A stretch of 64,000 nucleotides of DNA from Diplosphaera chodatii (GCA_032358165.1 JAALGY010000051.1:1364001-1428000); one strand, 5' to 3'. Shown: positions 1-12,560, counted from the stretch's first letter. Made by a program: numbers and translations. Notes: generated from the sequence alone by a model not told the origin.

Positions 1-603
1 GATTTTGGATTCAGCTGAGGCTGTCCAGGAGTTCTTGAAGACGCAGGTGAGGTGATGCACCTGGCATGTTGCAGTGTCTCAAGTGCAGCGTGGCAAGCTG
101 GCCGCAGTTCGATGCACTGCCTTGACGGTGATCAGGCAGCATGTCACCGTAGCTTTTGCGCTTCTTGCAATGGGCGTGCAGGTGTCTCTGGACAGCCACC
201 TGAACCTCAGTGCCGGCAGCGCACTGGGCGCAAATGCCTCCGAGACAGCCTTGGACGTCTTGCATCCTGGCAACAGCTTCAAACGCTTCTGCTACTCGGT
301 GTCGCACGGGGTCATGATCGATGGCAGCTGGAATGGTGCGCACGTTCCTTCTGCATGGCCCCGTCTCAGTGATCTGCAAGTGCAATGAGGGTGCGCTGGT
401 GTGTGGTAATTGACAGGGCAACTGCGGGCTGTGCAGGCGCTGGCATTAGCGTCAAGGATGAGGACATCAAGCAGCTGTACGGTGAGGAGGCTACTCGGGA
501 AGCTGTGCTGGCAGGGAAGGTGCAGCCGCCGCCAGCCGCCACACGGCTCTATGCAGCGCTCAACCGCCTGTCATTCTTTGCCTCAAATGCAACGGCACCA
601 TGA
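1..603 (+). CDS. SYLF (Ysc84/DUF500) domain protein, 3' end only
   Basis: This is the last part of a gene that begins before the window. Three exons join in phase: up to 46, 182-335 and 437-603. They end at a TGA at 601-603. The product reads as the C-terminal half of a SYLF domain. It has a strand-rich DSHLNLSAGSALGANA segment, then RFCYSVSHGVMIDGSW, and then a YGEEATREAVLAGKV.PPPAATRLYAAL tail. This matches the family pattern of sensitive-to-SLG, YSYSK.KG.F.GVSLEG and LYG...T...IL.G.V.PP..A..LY.AL. SYLF domains bind phosphoinositide membranes, and in yeast Ysc84 also actin. No other domain is visible in this fragment. The function in the alga is not known. It converges on the TRAP-beta gene. 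Confidence 0.72.
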
Positions 604-1042
604 TGGTTGTTGCGATGTACATTGACATCCTGGGCTGTACTGAACCCTGTGGTGTCTTCTGCTATCGGTCGCACCATTCTGTGCCAGCGGGGCGGATCCT
701 GGGCGCATCATCGCTTCTCGCTGCTGGTGCAGTAAAACCATTGCAAACATGCCAAGGATCAGACGGAAGGCGCTGTGCAGGCTTGCGTCAGGCCACCATG
801 AACCAGCCAGCATCAAAGGCAGTCTACACACTGCTTTGCTCGTAACGAGCAGCACATCTGCCATCTGCAGACATGGAAAACAGCTCCAGTCCAGCAGCTG
901 CACACTGCACAGCATGTCGTTCGTCGCGACAGCAGACCAAAGCACCCAACGCCTTGGCAAGCAGGACAGCTTAATACCAGAGCCGGTGGCTTGCTTGGGC
1001 ACTGCTTAGTGGGCAGTCCAACACGCCACATCCTGACCCGCC

Positions 1043-2459
1043 TCACTTCATCTTGGCAACATCCTCCAAGGCGCGCTGGTACCGCCGCTGCTTCCGGCCC
1101 TCCGTCACGCTGGTGTACAGCCAGTGGGCTGTCAGCACGGCGCCGACAGAGCCCACCAGCGCAGCGAACCTGGCCCACTGCGACACGGTCGTGAACAGGC
1201 CCATGGTCACGAACCTCCCCTGCAGTGGCATGAGGTGCACACATCAGTGGCATGGGTGAAAACGCCACCAAGTGTGCAGATGGGGGAGCCCAGGAGCGGC
1301 GGTGGCTACAGGGCACAGCACTGCAGTGCTGTGGCAGGCTTGAGATCTGCGACAAGATGGCCCACCAGTTTCAAGAGGAAGCGGGTGTAGTTCTGCGCAT
1401 GGGACAGCACCGTGAAGGTGCAGTCTGTCGAGTACACCACCTGCACTTCAACAGGCCGAGGGTGGGGTCCACATTTACCAGCCTCATCGGCAAGGGTCCT
1501 GGCAACAGCACAGTCGACATCAATGATACCATGTGCTTGCGTGCCACCTGCTGCTCCGTGCTGCTCGGAGAGTCCGGTTTGTACGTCACGGTGGCCGGCA
1601 TGCTCTTGTGGACGCCGCTGACCTGCACACATGTGCGGCAAGATGCTAGCCTTTGGTCCAAGCCACGAAGATGCTGTTGTCAGCATCGGCCTTCCCAGAT
1701 GCCAAGCTGCGCACTCGCATCCCTAGCCGCATGAGCACATGATGTCAAGTGTTTCGTGATCAGTTCCCAAGACCCACCTTTGGCGTCACAGAGTAGGCGT
1801 GCCGCTCCGTGGCGCCCACCGCGATGCGGTCGAACTTGGCGCTGGGGCTGCCGCCCAGCAGCGAAAACGCGCCCGCCGGCGGCAGGATGTCCTGCAGGTC
1901 CACGCTGTACGCCGAGCTGCATCCAGAACGGCTCATCTTCTAGCTGGCAGCCCTTTGCATTGGTGGCAGGTTGACTGGGCATGTTGTAAGGGGTGATGGT
2001 CAGTACGTGGTGATGACATGCACTAGGGGCTCATACTGCGCGCGCGTGCATGGAATGAGAGGTGTGATGTCAAGATGTCAAGATGTCACAGTCTGGCACC
2101 ACAGCAGCAGGCACTGCCAGGTGTGGTCTCCGCACATGCGCCAGGCACTTGAGACAAGCAAGGTGGTCTGTTGGTGCATTCTCGGCTGTCGTGATTGCAG
2201 CAAGAATGTGAGGCCTTGCGACAGAGTCGTTACTTGCATACCTTGAGCCGGCATTGTGAATGTCGATCACAACTGTAAGATTGCTGCCGACCACCACATC
2301 GTCCTCCAACGGTGCTTTGCGCACAATGAGGAAGGCCTTCTCCTCGTCTGCATACTCGTCATCCTCTGATGATGAAGTGCTGTCCTGTGCGCATGCCGGC
2401 GCAGCGATCGAGGCGAACAGCAGCAGCACAGTAAACGCAGTCCTGATCGAGGCCCGCAT
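1043..2459 (-). CDS. SSR2: Translocon-associated protein subunit beta (TRAP-beta)
   Basis: Five exons (2242-2459, 1778-1916, 1530-1622, 1366-1440, 1043-1219) join in phase to a 233-residue protein. The order is: a signal peptide (ASIRTAFTVLLLFASIAAPACA), an acidic stretch, then a luminal beta-sandwich with LIVRKAPLEDDVVVGSNLTV, DIHNAGSSSAYSVDLQD and SAKFDRIAVGATERHAYSV. Near the C-terminus is one transmembrane helix (ARFAALVGSVGAVLTAHWLY), followed by a short basic cytosolic tail. The NxGSSxxxxVxLxD and WDRI/FDRIAxG motifs are those of TRAP-beta (SSR2). TRAP-beta sits in the ER translocon beside Sec61 and helps some nascent chains enter. Length and topology are normal for the family. The 2459 ATG is the only one directly before the signal peptide. 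Confidence 0.87.
2066..2088. repeat. Short tandem repeat, unit gatgtcaa
   Basis: The 8-base unit gatgtcaa is present nearly three times in a row inside intron 1 of the TRAP-beta gene. It is probably replication slippage and has no visible role. Confidence 0.6.
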
Positions 2460-3221
2460 CACGCCGCCTGCTGTCGGCAGCAGCTGAGCAGGCACCACGC
2501 AGTCACAGAGAGGGTATGTTACACCTCACTTTACAACAAGTGATCAGCTGTGCCTCACTATCAGTGAGCGAAGGTGCACACTCACAACGCGCAGGCATAG
2601 GGGGTCACCAGACAGTACGGACCCCCTGGGCACCTTGATTCGGCGCACCCGCGGGCTCCGCATTTAGGGCTTTGTCCGCCACGACGTAAAGCACCTTCAC
2701 AGGTGGTGCACGTCATGTCAGCAACCCCATTTGCAGTTACGCCATCGGCAGAGACGTCGAGCTAGGCACTTTGCGAGCTGCACCCGGCCGCTGGTGTGGC
2801 ACGTTGTCCCTGCCGTGTTTGCTCAGCCTCGCAGCTGCACCACAAGTCATCCGCCCCGGTCTTAGTCGATTTCCAAGCTAGCCTAGACTCCTGCATGCAT
2901 CAGCGGCGATGACAGTGGCTCCCAAGTCGTGGCTGTGGTGCGGCATGCTTCTGTGCTGCTTGGTCACCGTCTGCTGCTGCTGACCATGCAATTGTATGCA
3001 GAGCACGGACGCCTCAGTGCTGCCCGCTGGAGCATGTCTGTAATGTTTGCGGTCTCGTCACTCGCAGGACGAAGAAGTGGCCAGAGCAGCAGTTAAACCT
3101 CCGAGCTTGAGCTTGCCTGGTTCCTGAGTGCGTGAGCGAGCGAGCGAGTGAGAGTAGCGGAGTGGTTTTGGCACTGGGCTCAGTTTGTTAGACTTTGCTT
3201 CAGCGGGAGTTTCAGAGCACA
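2460..3221. promoter_or_regulatory. Divergent intergenic region between TRAP-beta and quinolinate synthase
   Basis: These 762 bases lie between two divergently read start codons and should hold both promoters and both 5' UTRs. I see no coding exon, tRNA or clear TATA box. A short gagc/gagt run lies near 3130-3150, shortly before the quinolinate synthase start. The bidirectional role is inferred from geometry alone. Confidence 0.4.
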
Positions 3222-6200
3222 ATGACGAGCGCGTTGAGCTTGTCACACTGCCCCAGTGGCGCACGTCTGAGCCACAAGGTTACGAGGCCTGTGCAGCATG
3301 CTGCGGTGGGGCGTGCTGCCAGATGTGGCCGGCTCGCCCCTCCTGCCGCGGCTGGGAGGAACGTCCTTGCCATTGCTGCCCCCCAGGCAAGCCCCTCGCC
3401 TCGATGCAGCAGCGCTGTCACAGCCAGTGTTGTCCTCTTATGGCGCTTGCATCATGCGGCGGCCTGACTTCATATGTGACATACTGTAGGTGGCAGAGAG
3501 ACTGACGGTAGATGTACAGCCGGGCAGCACGCGGCTCGATGAGGTCACCGCCAAGTTTTCGGCGGTGCCCAACGCGCAGGACCGCCTGAAGCTGCTGATC
3601 GACTACAGCAAGCACCTCAAGCCGCTGCCAGCTGAGGACAAGACTGATGCCAACCGTGTCATGGGCTGCACAGCACAGGTGAGCGCTGGGACCTCGCTTC
3701 TGCAATTGACCGTGAAGTGTTCTGAACAGGAAGTCACGTGGCAGTATGTGAACAATGTAGTGCTGTGACAGCAAGCCTAGGCGTATTTTGCGTTGTTGTA
3801 GGCATGGGTTGCTGCGGAGTTGGATAGCGATGGGCGCGTGCAGCTGTCCGGCGACAGCGACAGCGCACTGACCCGTGGCCTGGTGGCTGTCCTGGTGCAC
3901 AGCCTGTCGGGCCTCACACCGGAGGCGGTGTTGTCCGTGGAACCAGCATCTCTGGCTGGCCTGGTGAGGCCTGGGCTTTATAATATGTGTTGATGCTGGT
4001 TTCCTGCTGACATGTATTGCTGATGCCAGGAGCACGCAGCCAAGTTGTAATCGGGGTGAGCGCCAAGTTCGTGTGCCGCCTGGTGCAGGGTTTGGGCCCC
4101 AGTGTGCTGACGCCGTCGAGGGTGAACGGGTTTGCCAACATGCTGGAGGCGGTGCGCCGCCGCACGCGCATGCTGACGGCCGACCTGCCCACATTCCCGT
4201 CCCTGCTCATCGACCACGAGGGCTTCACCGCGCAGGTGAGACCCACACCCACAGCAGCTGGCAGCACTTCTTTGTGCTGCTGCTGTAAGTCTTGTTTTCT
4301 GTCATAAATACTGTTTCCGGCTGCTGCCCTGCGCTATCTTGTGCTCGCACTCCAGTTGCCTTCGTCTGATGGTGGCAGTGGTATTGCAGGGCGACTTTGC
4401 ACGGGCGCAAGCAGAGTACCTGCAGCCAAACATGGCGCAGGTTGACGGCTTGGTGCAGGCGCTTTCCTCCAAGAAGATCGGCATTGTGGCGCACTTCTAC
4501 ATGGACCCGCAGGTGTGTCAGCATATTGTTGCAGATGTAATACTGTCTCAGCTGTCTCTGGTAGTGTGATGCTGCCTGTTGACCGTGTTGCATTGCAGAA
4601 CCATCCTGTTCTCAGCCTGCAAGCGTCAGCAACTTCATTGCTCACCCTGCTATGTTAAGTGCATCAGGTTCAGGGCGTGCTCATGTCGGCGGCAGAGCGC
4701 TGGCCGCACATCCACATCTCCGACTCGCTGGTCATGGCGGACCGTGCGGTGGCCATGGCGGAGGCTGGCTGCAGGGCGGTGTGCGTGCTGGGCGTGGACT
4801 TCATGTCGGAGAACGTGCGCGCCATCCTGGATGAGGCTGGCCACCGCGATGTGCAGGTGAGCTGGAACAGTAAGCTGGAAGAATATCTCTTCTACACAGC
4901 AAAGCAGACCTTGTGCGACTGACTACCTTGTGTCATTGACTGCATCCAGTAGCGTCTTACTGTAGGTTGCGCTGAGTCTGGACTTGCCAAGATGCTTTGC
5001 AGGTGTACCGCATGGCGGCAGATGACATTGGCTGCTCGCTTGCTGAAGCAGCCGAGGCGAAGCCGTATGAGACGTATCTGGCGCAAGCGCAGGCCACGCC
5101 GCGCTCCCTGCATGTGGTGAGCAGACTGCAATACATCATCAAGACTCGCATTGAATTTGTTTGGGGTTGCCACACGTCGAAAGTCATGCATGACAGTGAA
5201 ACTACGCATTCTCATCCGCAGGTGTACATCAACACGTCGCTGCGCACCAAGGCGTACGCGCATGAGGCAGTGCCCACCATCACCTGCACCTCCTCCAACG
5301 TGGTGCAGACAGTGCTGCAGGCATTCGCCCAGGTGTGCACGCCCTGCTGCACGGTCTGTTTACAGAAGCAGAGCTCCGTCAGCAGGAACTTTGTTGGTTC
5401 GCCAGTTTCGCCACTTGGGGTGTCTTGAGCTGCCAAATTACTCAGTTTTCTGGTCATGCAGGTGCCGGATGTCTCGGTTTGGTATGGCCCTGACACCTAC
5501 ATGGGGGAGAATCTTGCGGCGCTGTTCACCTCACTGGCGCAAATGTCGGATGATGAGATTCGTGCCATCCACCCTGGTCAGTGCCTACCTGACTGCACTC
5601 TGTAACTGTCCCGTGCAGCCTGCAAGCAAGGTGTCAGCATCTGCAATCTGCACAGCATCTTGCAAGTCCTTAGCAGCAGTTGCTCACAGTCTTTTTATCG
5701 CTGGCCTGCAGAGCACACTCAGTCGACAGTGCGAGCTCTGCTGCCGCGTCTGCACTATTTCCAGGAGGGCACCTGCATCGTGCACCACATCTTTGGTGGC
5801 CGTGTGACCGAGATGGTTGCTGCAGCCTACTCGGACGCATATCTGACGGCGCACTTTGAGGTTGGTCTCCTCCAGTCGTCTTACCTGCCTCCACACTTGC
5901 CTCGCATGCCCCTGCCCTACCATCCCACTGAACAGCAGCTGGCACACAAGTTTGGTGTGCAGCAATTCGTTGATGTCGAGCGAGGGGTTGCTGCTGCTAT
6001 GTATGTACTGGAGAAGGCCATGCTGATCACACGATCCTGTGCCAATCCAGGTGCCGGGCGAGATGTTCGAGCTGGCAATGGCGGCGCGCCGGGAGCGCGG
6101 CATGGGCGTGGTGGGCTCCACCCAGAACATCCTGGACTTCATCGCCGCCAAGCTGTCCGCCGCGCTGGAGCAGCCCTTTAGCGACAAGTGCGCCTTTGGC

Positions 6201-7147
6201 CTCCCTTCGAGCCATGCTCATCTGGCGTCATGATGTCTGATGTTGTGCTCAGCACGGTCAAGGTTGGCATGTGCCTGTGTGCATTCACATTGAACTGCAA
6301 CCACATGATGCAGTATGCTGTGTGCCTGTCACTGACAGCGTGTACTCATGCTGGTCCTCACCACTTCTTCTGTGCACTGCAGGCTGCAGTTTGTGCTGGG
6401 CACGGAGTCGGGCATGGTCACCTCCATCGTGCGCAAGGTGCGGGCGCTGATCGCGGCGTCCGGCCGCCGCGACGTCGCCGTCGAGATCGTGTTCCCCGTC
6501 TCCAGTGACGCCATCACCACCTCGGGGCAGACCGACGCGACTGGCGCGCCGCCCACGCTTCCGGGCGGTCTGGCTGTGGTCCCGGGTGCAGCCAAGGGTG
6601 CGCCGCCTTTGCCTCCACCCCTTGCTCTCTCCTGCATGACGGCGCGACCGCGTAGCAGTGATGAGCATGCGCTAGCTGTGCTAGAGCATACGCTGACGAG
6701 CCACTTGCTGAGCGGTTGCCACCTGTGGTGCCTTACAGGCGAGGGGTGTTCGGCTGAGGGGGGGTGTGCATCGTGCCCATATATGAAGATGAACAGCCTG
6801 ACGGCGCTGCGCTCGGTGTGCGACCGGGTGGGCACTCCTGCCGGCGAGGCCATGCTCGAAGCGTACAAGCCGCGTGCATACCTGGAGACTGTTGGCGGTC
6901 GCACGATGGCACAGGTGAGCCAGGCACACTTCCAGCGATTTCCGTTCGTAGCTTCTTTGTGAACTATACTGCTCATGTTGATGTGGTTAAGGCATGCCAG
7001 TGCAGGGCCCCCTGACTACATGCTGACGGGTTTGCATGTAAACTTGCACAGGCTGGATGCGAGCCTATTCTGCACATGCGCCATTTCCAGAAGGCCGGGT
7101 CGCTTTCTGACAAGCTTGTGCAAGACATCGTCAATCGCAATGCATAG
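3222..7147 (+). CDS. QS: Plastid quinolinate synthase, SufE-NadA fusion
   Basis: This enzyme condenses iminoaspartate with dihydroxyacetone phosphate to quinolinate in NAD biosynthesis. The first exon (from 3222) encodes an S/A/R-rich transit peptide. Exons 3490-3678 and 3802-3963 encode a SufE domain with the sulfur-accepting cysteine in NRVMGCTAQ. A linker exon (4089-4235) leads into NadA, which starts at about 4390. NadA motifs in order are VAHFYMDP, HIHISDSLVMADRAV, VLGVDFMSENVRAIL, VYINTSLRTKAYAHE, PTITCTSSNVVQ, HYFQEGTCIVHHIFG, VVGSTQNILDFI, FVLGTESGMVTSIV and GEGCSAEGGCASCPYMKMN. Cysteines for the [4Fe-4S] cluster are visible in PTITC, GTC and ASCP. The C-terminus GCEPILHMRHFQ...DKLVQDIV matches land-plant QS (Arabidopsis OLD5). 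About a dozen exons. The exon 1 donor is the least certain edge (possibly GC-AG near 3388). Confidence 0.95.
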
Positions 7148-7401
7148 GACAATCCAATTTTGGCGTGTCAGGTCTCAGGAGAGGACATTGTGTCAGCAGC
7201 CTTTATGTATGAGGAGAGTGAGACGTTGGTCCCCTCTGTGACCCAGCAGAAGTTATGACCTTCCAAACGTGTATCGTGTGTATGAAGTCCTCAACGATAC
7301 TGGACTCGATAAGCCCATTCTCAAAGGCTTCTTCATGTGAGTTTCCCCCTGCTCGCGTTCGCTGCGCTCACGGTCGATCAAGAGTGCTCGTCACTCACCC
7401 C
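7148..7401 (+). other. Short gap with coding-like fragments in two frames
   Basis: The gap lies between the stops of convergent genes. After the quinolinate synthase TAG, the same frame stays open for 37 codons (DNPILACQVSGEDIVSAAF... to a TGA at about 7257). The next frame then reads YDLPNVYRVYEVLNDTGLDK...FFM to a TGA at about 7342. Codon use is less GC-rich than in the neighbours. I do not recognise the peptide. It could be 3' UTR that is open by chance, or a broken relic of another gene. Confidence 0.3.
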
Positions 7402-9755
7402 TCAGTAGATCAGCGGAATGATGCGGTACCTGACCTTTGTTGTATACATGTCCCAGTCCTTCCCATACTTCAGCTTGCATGCATGATCATCCCGCCGATC
7501 CCGGTGCACTGCATATGGCCACCACACAGTTGAAAGTCTTATTAACAGTTGGCAAGCACATCTGCAGAACCTGACTGAGCCAGCGTACGCTCAACTCACC
7601 TAGGAGGATCCCGAAGTATATGACATAGAAGTATGGAACCACGCTATCAAAGCCACATGGCAAGCACCACGCCCATCTGCAATGCAGTGAGACACTGTGA
7701 AGGACAGATGTCAAGGCCGTTGCACGCCTGCAGCATGTCGATGCTGAAGCTGCACTAGAAATATCGGGCACCATGGCCACGTACAATGGCAGTGTCAAGC
7801 GCTGAACAGGCGACTCATGTGGATGAGACTCAACAACATGACTTCAAATTTGCAACAAATGCTCACGCCATGAGCCAGTCGCCAAAGTAGTTGATGTGGC
7901 GGGCGACGCCCCACCAGCCCGATACCAGCAGCTGCCGCCCGCGCTCCGTTTTGATGGTCTGCAGGCCGCGCACCCTTGGGTGCCCCGGGTCTCGCCGGAA
8001 CAAGTCCTTCTGGGAGTTGCTGCCACGGAAGGTGAGGTACCCTGCCGCCTTGATGAGCAGGATGCCGCTGATTGCCAGCCACGACAGCGCCTGCAGGAGT
8101 GAACAGCTGCACTCACATGCGCATAGGTTGTTTCCGGCGGAGATGCCTGTTCTCGCTGAGAGCTGATCCGGGAAGTGGAACGCAGCTCAGGAGGGGCAGC
8201 ATGTTAGCACAGCACAGCTACCTCACATGCTCAGGGAGCAAGGACGCACTGATGTTCACCTGTGGATGGTCTGCCAAGTAGCGCGCCTGAAGAGTGTATA
8301 TAAATGGCACCCATGTGAGATCGCCAAAAGCCTGCGACCATACATGCATGCTATGAGTATGAATACTTGTGCACCACGAGCATGATGGTTTAGTGAGCAT
8401 GCACAACCATTAGGGTGCCTGGTGCTCACCAGCATGAAACCAAAACCGTCGGAAGTGATGTCCATGGTCGTCAAGATTGACGGCTCAAAGTAAACCGAAT
8501 CCGCTATGTACAGCAGCTGAAATGCGACCACCAGCACCATTGCCATGCTCACACGTCCTGCCTGCAAATACTCTGCCTGCATCATGCCCAGGTTCAGCAC
8601 CGCCCAACCTGCAGGGTGGGGTAAGCAGCAAAAAGTCATGCACACCAACATGAGGCAGGTCAGCATGCCGGCGTGCAGCAGCACAGAAACAGTAAGCCCT
8701 GAGATGGGCCTGCTGTAGACGCTCCATGCACCAACAACAACGCGATGGCAGTGTGTGGCCAGTTTCCCGACAGAGATTTGATGTGCCACGCCAGCTGCAG
8801 GGTGCAAACTTACCTATCATGCCGGGGTATAGCTCACAAAACTCCTTCAGATCCAAAGAGCCAATGCGCGGGTTCAGCTCCCTTCCCATGAAGAAGTCGT
8901 ATATGAAATACTGTGGCCACTCGCTGCTCTCTGGATGCCCACTGCTGCCCTTTGGCCTGCTGCTGCCGGCTCTACCGTTGGTTGTGCTGCCATTAGTGCC
9001 GCTGCTGCTGTGGCCATTCGTGCGCGGCTCAAGATGTGGTGCCAGCATCTTGTTGCCCCAGAATGAAGAGGCGTACAGCCATGTGGACAGTGCGAAGCTG
9101 AACAGCAGCGATGCCGTCATCAGTGGCACGAAGTTGGCGTGCACCCATGCTAGCTTCTCGGTCGTCAGCGCTAGTGCTGCTGCAGCGGCAAGTGAGATGC
9201 CGAGGTTGTAGACACCTGCACAGCGCAGCCTGCCCAGTCCGCCACGGTGCCTGTGCCATGCTCACCCGCCGGCCATGAGCAGGCCTCTGGCATAGCAGAT
9301 CGATTGCAATGCCCTGCAGCAATGCACAGCAACAGCCTGCCTGTGAGCTTGTACGTCAGGCGGCTGCCGTCACGCAGCTCGGTGCCCTGCAGCCGCCGCC
9401 CTGGCAGCAGCAGGTGCAGTCCAACCTGGAATGCCAGCCAGCCCAGCCACACGCCGCACGCCTGCCATGTGAACAGCGGCGTGCCGAGGGGCCATCCTGG
9501 CAGCTGCAGCCGCGGCCACAGGGCCAGACAGCCGCGCGCATTGCAGACGCCGATCAAGCCATACAGCACCGCCGGCAGACCGACGATGATGGCAAGCGGC
9601 CCAAGCCGCGGCCCACAAAACTCATAGTGCCGCTGCGCAGAGCGATGCATCATATCGGCGCAAGCCCTTCCTGTCCTCTCCCGCACCAAGCGTGCTGGAA
9701 AAACCTTTGCTGGGACGATGTCAACTGCGTGAAGCGCATCCCCACACATCATCAT
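7402..9755 (-). CDS. Delta(14)-sterol reductase (ERG24/FACKEL/TM7SF2 family)
   Basis: This is a polytopic ER membrane enzyme that reduces the C14=C15 double bond after CYP51 demethylation in sterol synthesis. The long first exon has [19 protein letters not shown] and several hydrophobic helices. Next come [67 protein letters not shown] and [14 protein letters not shown]. The C-terminal exons read [45 protein letters not shown] and [18 protein letters not shown], ending at the stop at 7402-7404. The SLPCG/PYFY and RI.PLIY endings fit C14 reductases better than the related delta-7 reductases. An A/S/G/T-rich loop (about 8950-9030) follows a helix and looks lineage specific. The first ATG could be 9755 or, closer to the family N-terminus, 9653. 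Confidence 0.88.
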
Positions 9756-10192
9756 GAGCAGCGATCGGATCGATCATGATGTGGGGCCCGGACAACAGAC
9801 CAGATCAGAATATATGCAGCAGCATGGCCTCGGTTTGTATGTCAAGTACGGCCACTGCACTCCGAGAGTTGCCACTGAGATCAGGTGTTCCCAAACTTCC
9901 ACAGACGACCAAGTGCTTGCACGCAGTGCTACCTATGTATTGTCAAACAGAGCTGCAGTACATGTGAGATGCGGCGCACCAAAATTGCAGGCTGCAAATA
10001 TGTTGTTGAATGTGGGTCGCACAGGAATGACAGGATGCAGGAAACCCATTTCTGCGAGCAGCCGCCCTGTGTCGATAATCGCAGCCGTGCTCAGCCATAT
10101 GTCCGGCATCCGCACCTTCGGGGAGCCCCTCTTCACGCAGACCACGCTGCGTGTCACGCGCTCCCCTGGCCGCACGCCCTCCGAGTGCAATC
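9756..10192. promoter_or_regulatory. Divergent intergenic region, sterol reductase and transketolase
   Basis: The region holds the 5' sides of two divergent genes. Open frames here are short and not conserved in appearance. I see no further gene. The 42 bases before 10193 are open in the transketolase frame but contain no in-frame ATG. Confidence 0.4.
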
Positions 10193-12394
10193 ATGGTGGC
10201 GGTCATGATGCACGCGTCGATCAACGGCCTGAAGGCGGCTCACCAGCAGCCTGCGTGTGCAAAGCACAGTCTTGCCGGCACCCCGCTGCTGGCGCGCCGC
10301 GCTGGTGTGCAGATCAGGCTGCCGCAGCGCATGGTGACAACAGCCAGCGGCATTGAGGTCCCTGACGTCGTCAAGATCAAGGAGCCTGAGATCGACGACG
10401 CTGTGAACGCTATCCGCTTCCTGTCGATCGATGGCGTCAACGCAGCCAAGTCCGGTCATCCGGGACTGCCCATGGGCTGTGCCCCGATGGCGTACGTGCT
10501 GTGGAAGGAGACCATGAAGCTGAACCCAAAGAACCCGTCCTTCTTCAACCGCGACCGCTTTGTGCTGTCAGCTGGCCACGGGTCGATGCTGCAGTACTCG
10601 CTGCTGTACCTGGCCGGCTTCGACTCTGTCCAGGTTGATGACCTGAAGCAGTTCCGCCAGTGGGACAGCAAGACGCCTGGTCACCCGGAGAACTTCCTGA
10701 CCCCCGGCGTGGAGGTCACCACCGGTCCCCTGGGCCAGGGTGTCGGCAACGCCGTCGGGCTGGCGGCGGCAGAGGCGCACCTGGCGGCGCGCTTCAACAA
10801 GGACGACTGCAAGATCGTGGACCACTACACCTACTGCATCATGGGCGACGGGTGCAACATGGAGGGTGTGTCCAACGAGGCGGCATCGCTGGCGGGCCAC
10901 TGGGGCCTGGGCAAGCTGATTGCCTTCTACGACGACAACCAGATCTCCATTGATGGCAACACCGACATCTCCTTCACGGAGGACGTGTGCGCCCGCTATG
11001 AGGCGCTGGGCTGGCACGTGCTGCACGTCAAGGATGGCAACACTGACATTGACGGCATCCGCAACGCCATTGCCAAGGCCAAGTCCGTCACCGACAAGCC
11101 GACGCTGATCAAGGTGTCCACGCTCATCGGCTACGGCTCACCAAACAAGGCGGGCACGCACGACGTGCACGGCGCCGCGCTGGGCGAGCCCGAGACGGAG
11201 GAGACGCGCAACAACCTGCAGTGGAAGTACCCGCCCTTCGAGCTGCCCGATGGCGTGAAGGAAACCATGAGCCGTGTGGAGGAGGGTGCCAAGCTGGAGG
11301 AGGACTGGAATGCGAAGGTGGCCGAGTACGAGAAGAAGTACCCCGAGGAGGCTGCCGAGTTCAAGCAGCTCACATCTGGCGAGCTGCCGGACGGCTGGGA
11401 GAAGGTGCTGCCCACCTTCACGCCCGAGGACAAGGCACTCGCTACGCGCGCGCACTCGCAGACGATGCTGAACGTGCTGCAGCCAGTGCTGCCGGGTCTG
11501 ATTGGCGGCTCAGCTGACCTGGCGCCCTCCAACCTGACCATCATGAAGGGCACCGGTGACTTCCAGAACCCAGCCAGCGGCATTGGAGACTATGCTGAGC
11601 GGAATGTCCGCTTCGGTGTGCGGGAGCACGGCATGGGAGCCATCACCAATGGCCTCGCGCTGCACAATAGCGGCCTGATCCCGTACTGCGCGACATTCTT
11701 CATCTTCACAGACTACATGCGCGGCGCCATGCGCATGTCAGCCCTGTCAGAGGCGGGTGTCATCTTCGTCATGACACACGACTCCATCGGCCTGGGTGAG
11801 GATGGCCCCACCCACCAGCCGATCGAGCACCTGGCCAGCTTCCGTGCCATGCCCAACATCCTCATGATGCGCCCGGGAGACGGCACTGAGACAGCCGGCT
11901 GCTACAAGGCTGCCGTCCTCAACACTAAGGGCAAGAACCCAGAGAACCGGAAACGGCCGTCTATTCTGGCTCTGTCACGGCAAAACCTCCCCAACCTGGA
12001 GGGCACATCCATTGAGGGTGTGGCCAAGGGCGGCTATGTTGTGTACGGTGGCGACGAGAAGCCTGATGCCATCGTGATCGCCACCGGATCCGAGCTGGCG
12101 TTTGCAGTGGAGGCAGCAGAGAAGAGCAGCAAGAAGGTGCGGGTGGTGTCAATGCCGTGCTGGGAGCTGTTCGACGAGCAGGACGACTCATACAAGACGT
12201 CCGTGCTGCCGCCTGATGTGAAGGCCCGCGTGTCCATTGAGGCGGGTTCAACATTCGGCTGGGAGAAGTACACAGGCTCAGACGGCATCTGCATCGGTGT
12301 CGACACCTTTGGCGCATCCGCCCCTGGTCCCGTGCTCTACAAGGAGTTCGGCATCAGTGCTGATGCAGTGTCGAATGCGCTCAACAAGCTCTGA
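10193..12394 (+). CDS. TKT: Transketolase, plastid (Calvin cycle)
   Basis: An uninterrupted ORF of 733 codons, remarkable beside its intron-rich neighbours. A transit-peptide-like N-terminus ([19 protein letters not shown]...) precedes the mature start near [17 protein letters not shown]. Thiamine-diphosphate and active-site motifs are plain: [49 protein letters not shown] with the following N-containing loop, [12 protein letters not shown], and [15 protein letters not shown]. The enzyme moves two-carbon ketol units between sugar phosphates in the Calvin-Benson and pentose phosphate pathways. Green-lineage and cyanobacterial enzymes share this length. Codon use is strongly GC-biased, as expected for a highly expressed plastid enzyme. 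An upstream in-frame GTG at 10151 is not needed. Confidence 0.97.
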   Translation: MVAVMMHASINGLKAAHQQPACAKHSLAGTPLLARRAGVQIRLPQRMVTTASGIEVPDVVKIKEPEIDDAVNAIRFLSIDGVNAAKSGHPGLPMGCAPMAYVLWKETMKLNPKNPSFFNRDRFVLSAGHGSMLQYSLLYLAGFDSVQVDDLKQFRQWDSKTPGHPENFLTPGVEVTTGPLGQGVGNAVGLAAAEAHLAARFNKDDCKIVDHYTYCIMGDGCNMEGVSNEAASLAGHWGLGKLIAFYDDNQISIDGNTDISFTEDVCARYEALGWHVLHVKDGNTDIDGIRNAIAKAKSVTDKPTLIKVSTLIGYGSPNKAGTHDVHGAALGEPETEETRNNLQWKYPPFELPDGVKETMSRVEEGAKLEEDWNAKVAEYEKKYPEEAAEFKQLTSGELPDGWEKVLPTFTPEDKALATRAHSQTMLNVLQPVLPGLIGGSADLAPSNLTIMKGTGDFQNPASGIGDYAERNVRFGVREHGMGAITNGLALHNSGLIPYCATFFIFTDYMRGAMRMSALSEAGVIFVMTHDSIGLGEDGPTHQPIEHLASFRAMPNILMMRPGDGTETAGCYKAAVLNTKGKNPENRKRPSILALSRQNLPNLEGTSIEGVAKGGYVVYGGDEKPDAIVIATGSELAFAVEAAEKSSKKVRVVSMPCWELFDEQDDSYKTSVLPPDVKARVSIEAGSTFGWEKYTGSDGICIGVDTFGASAPGPVLYKEFGISADAVSNALNKL

Positions 12395-12560
12395 AGCGTA
12401 CCAGCTTGCGCTCATCGCAGCGGGCAGAGCTATGGCTTCTGAGCCATGCATTGCTGACTCCTGGTGGTGTTCTTCGGGCGGTAGATCATTCCAGCCGGAC
12501 GTTCGATCGTGTCAAACGATGTCAATGTGTGTTGGCGCAAGAACGAATGCATTGATATGA

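Noticed and set aside
7172..7257. Extra C-terminal exon of quinolinate synthase
   Set aside because: A splice from DKL at gtgcaag would be in phase, but land-plant QS ends with the residues that splice would remove (DKLVxxxL).
10151..10192. GTG start upstream of transketolase
   Set aside because: A nuclear eukaryotic gene should start at ATG. The first in-frame ATG at 10193 gives a normal transit peptide.
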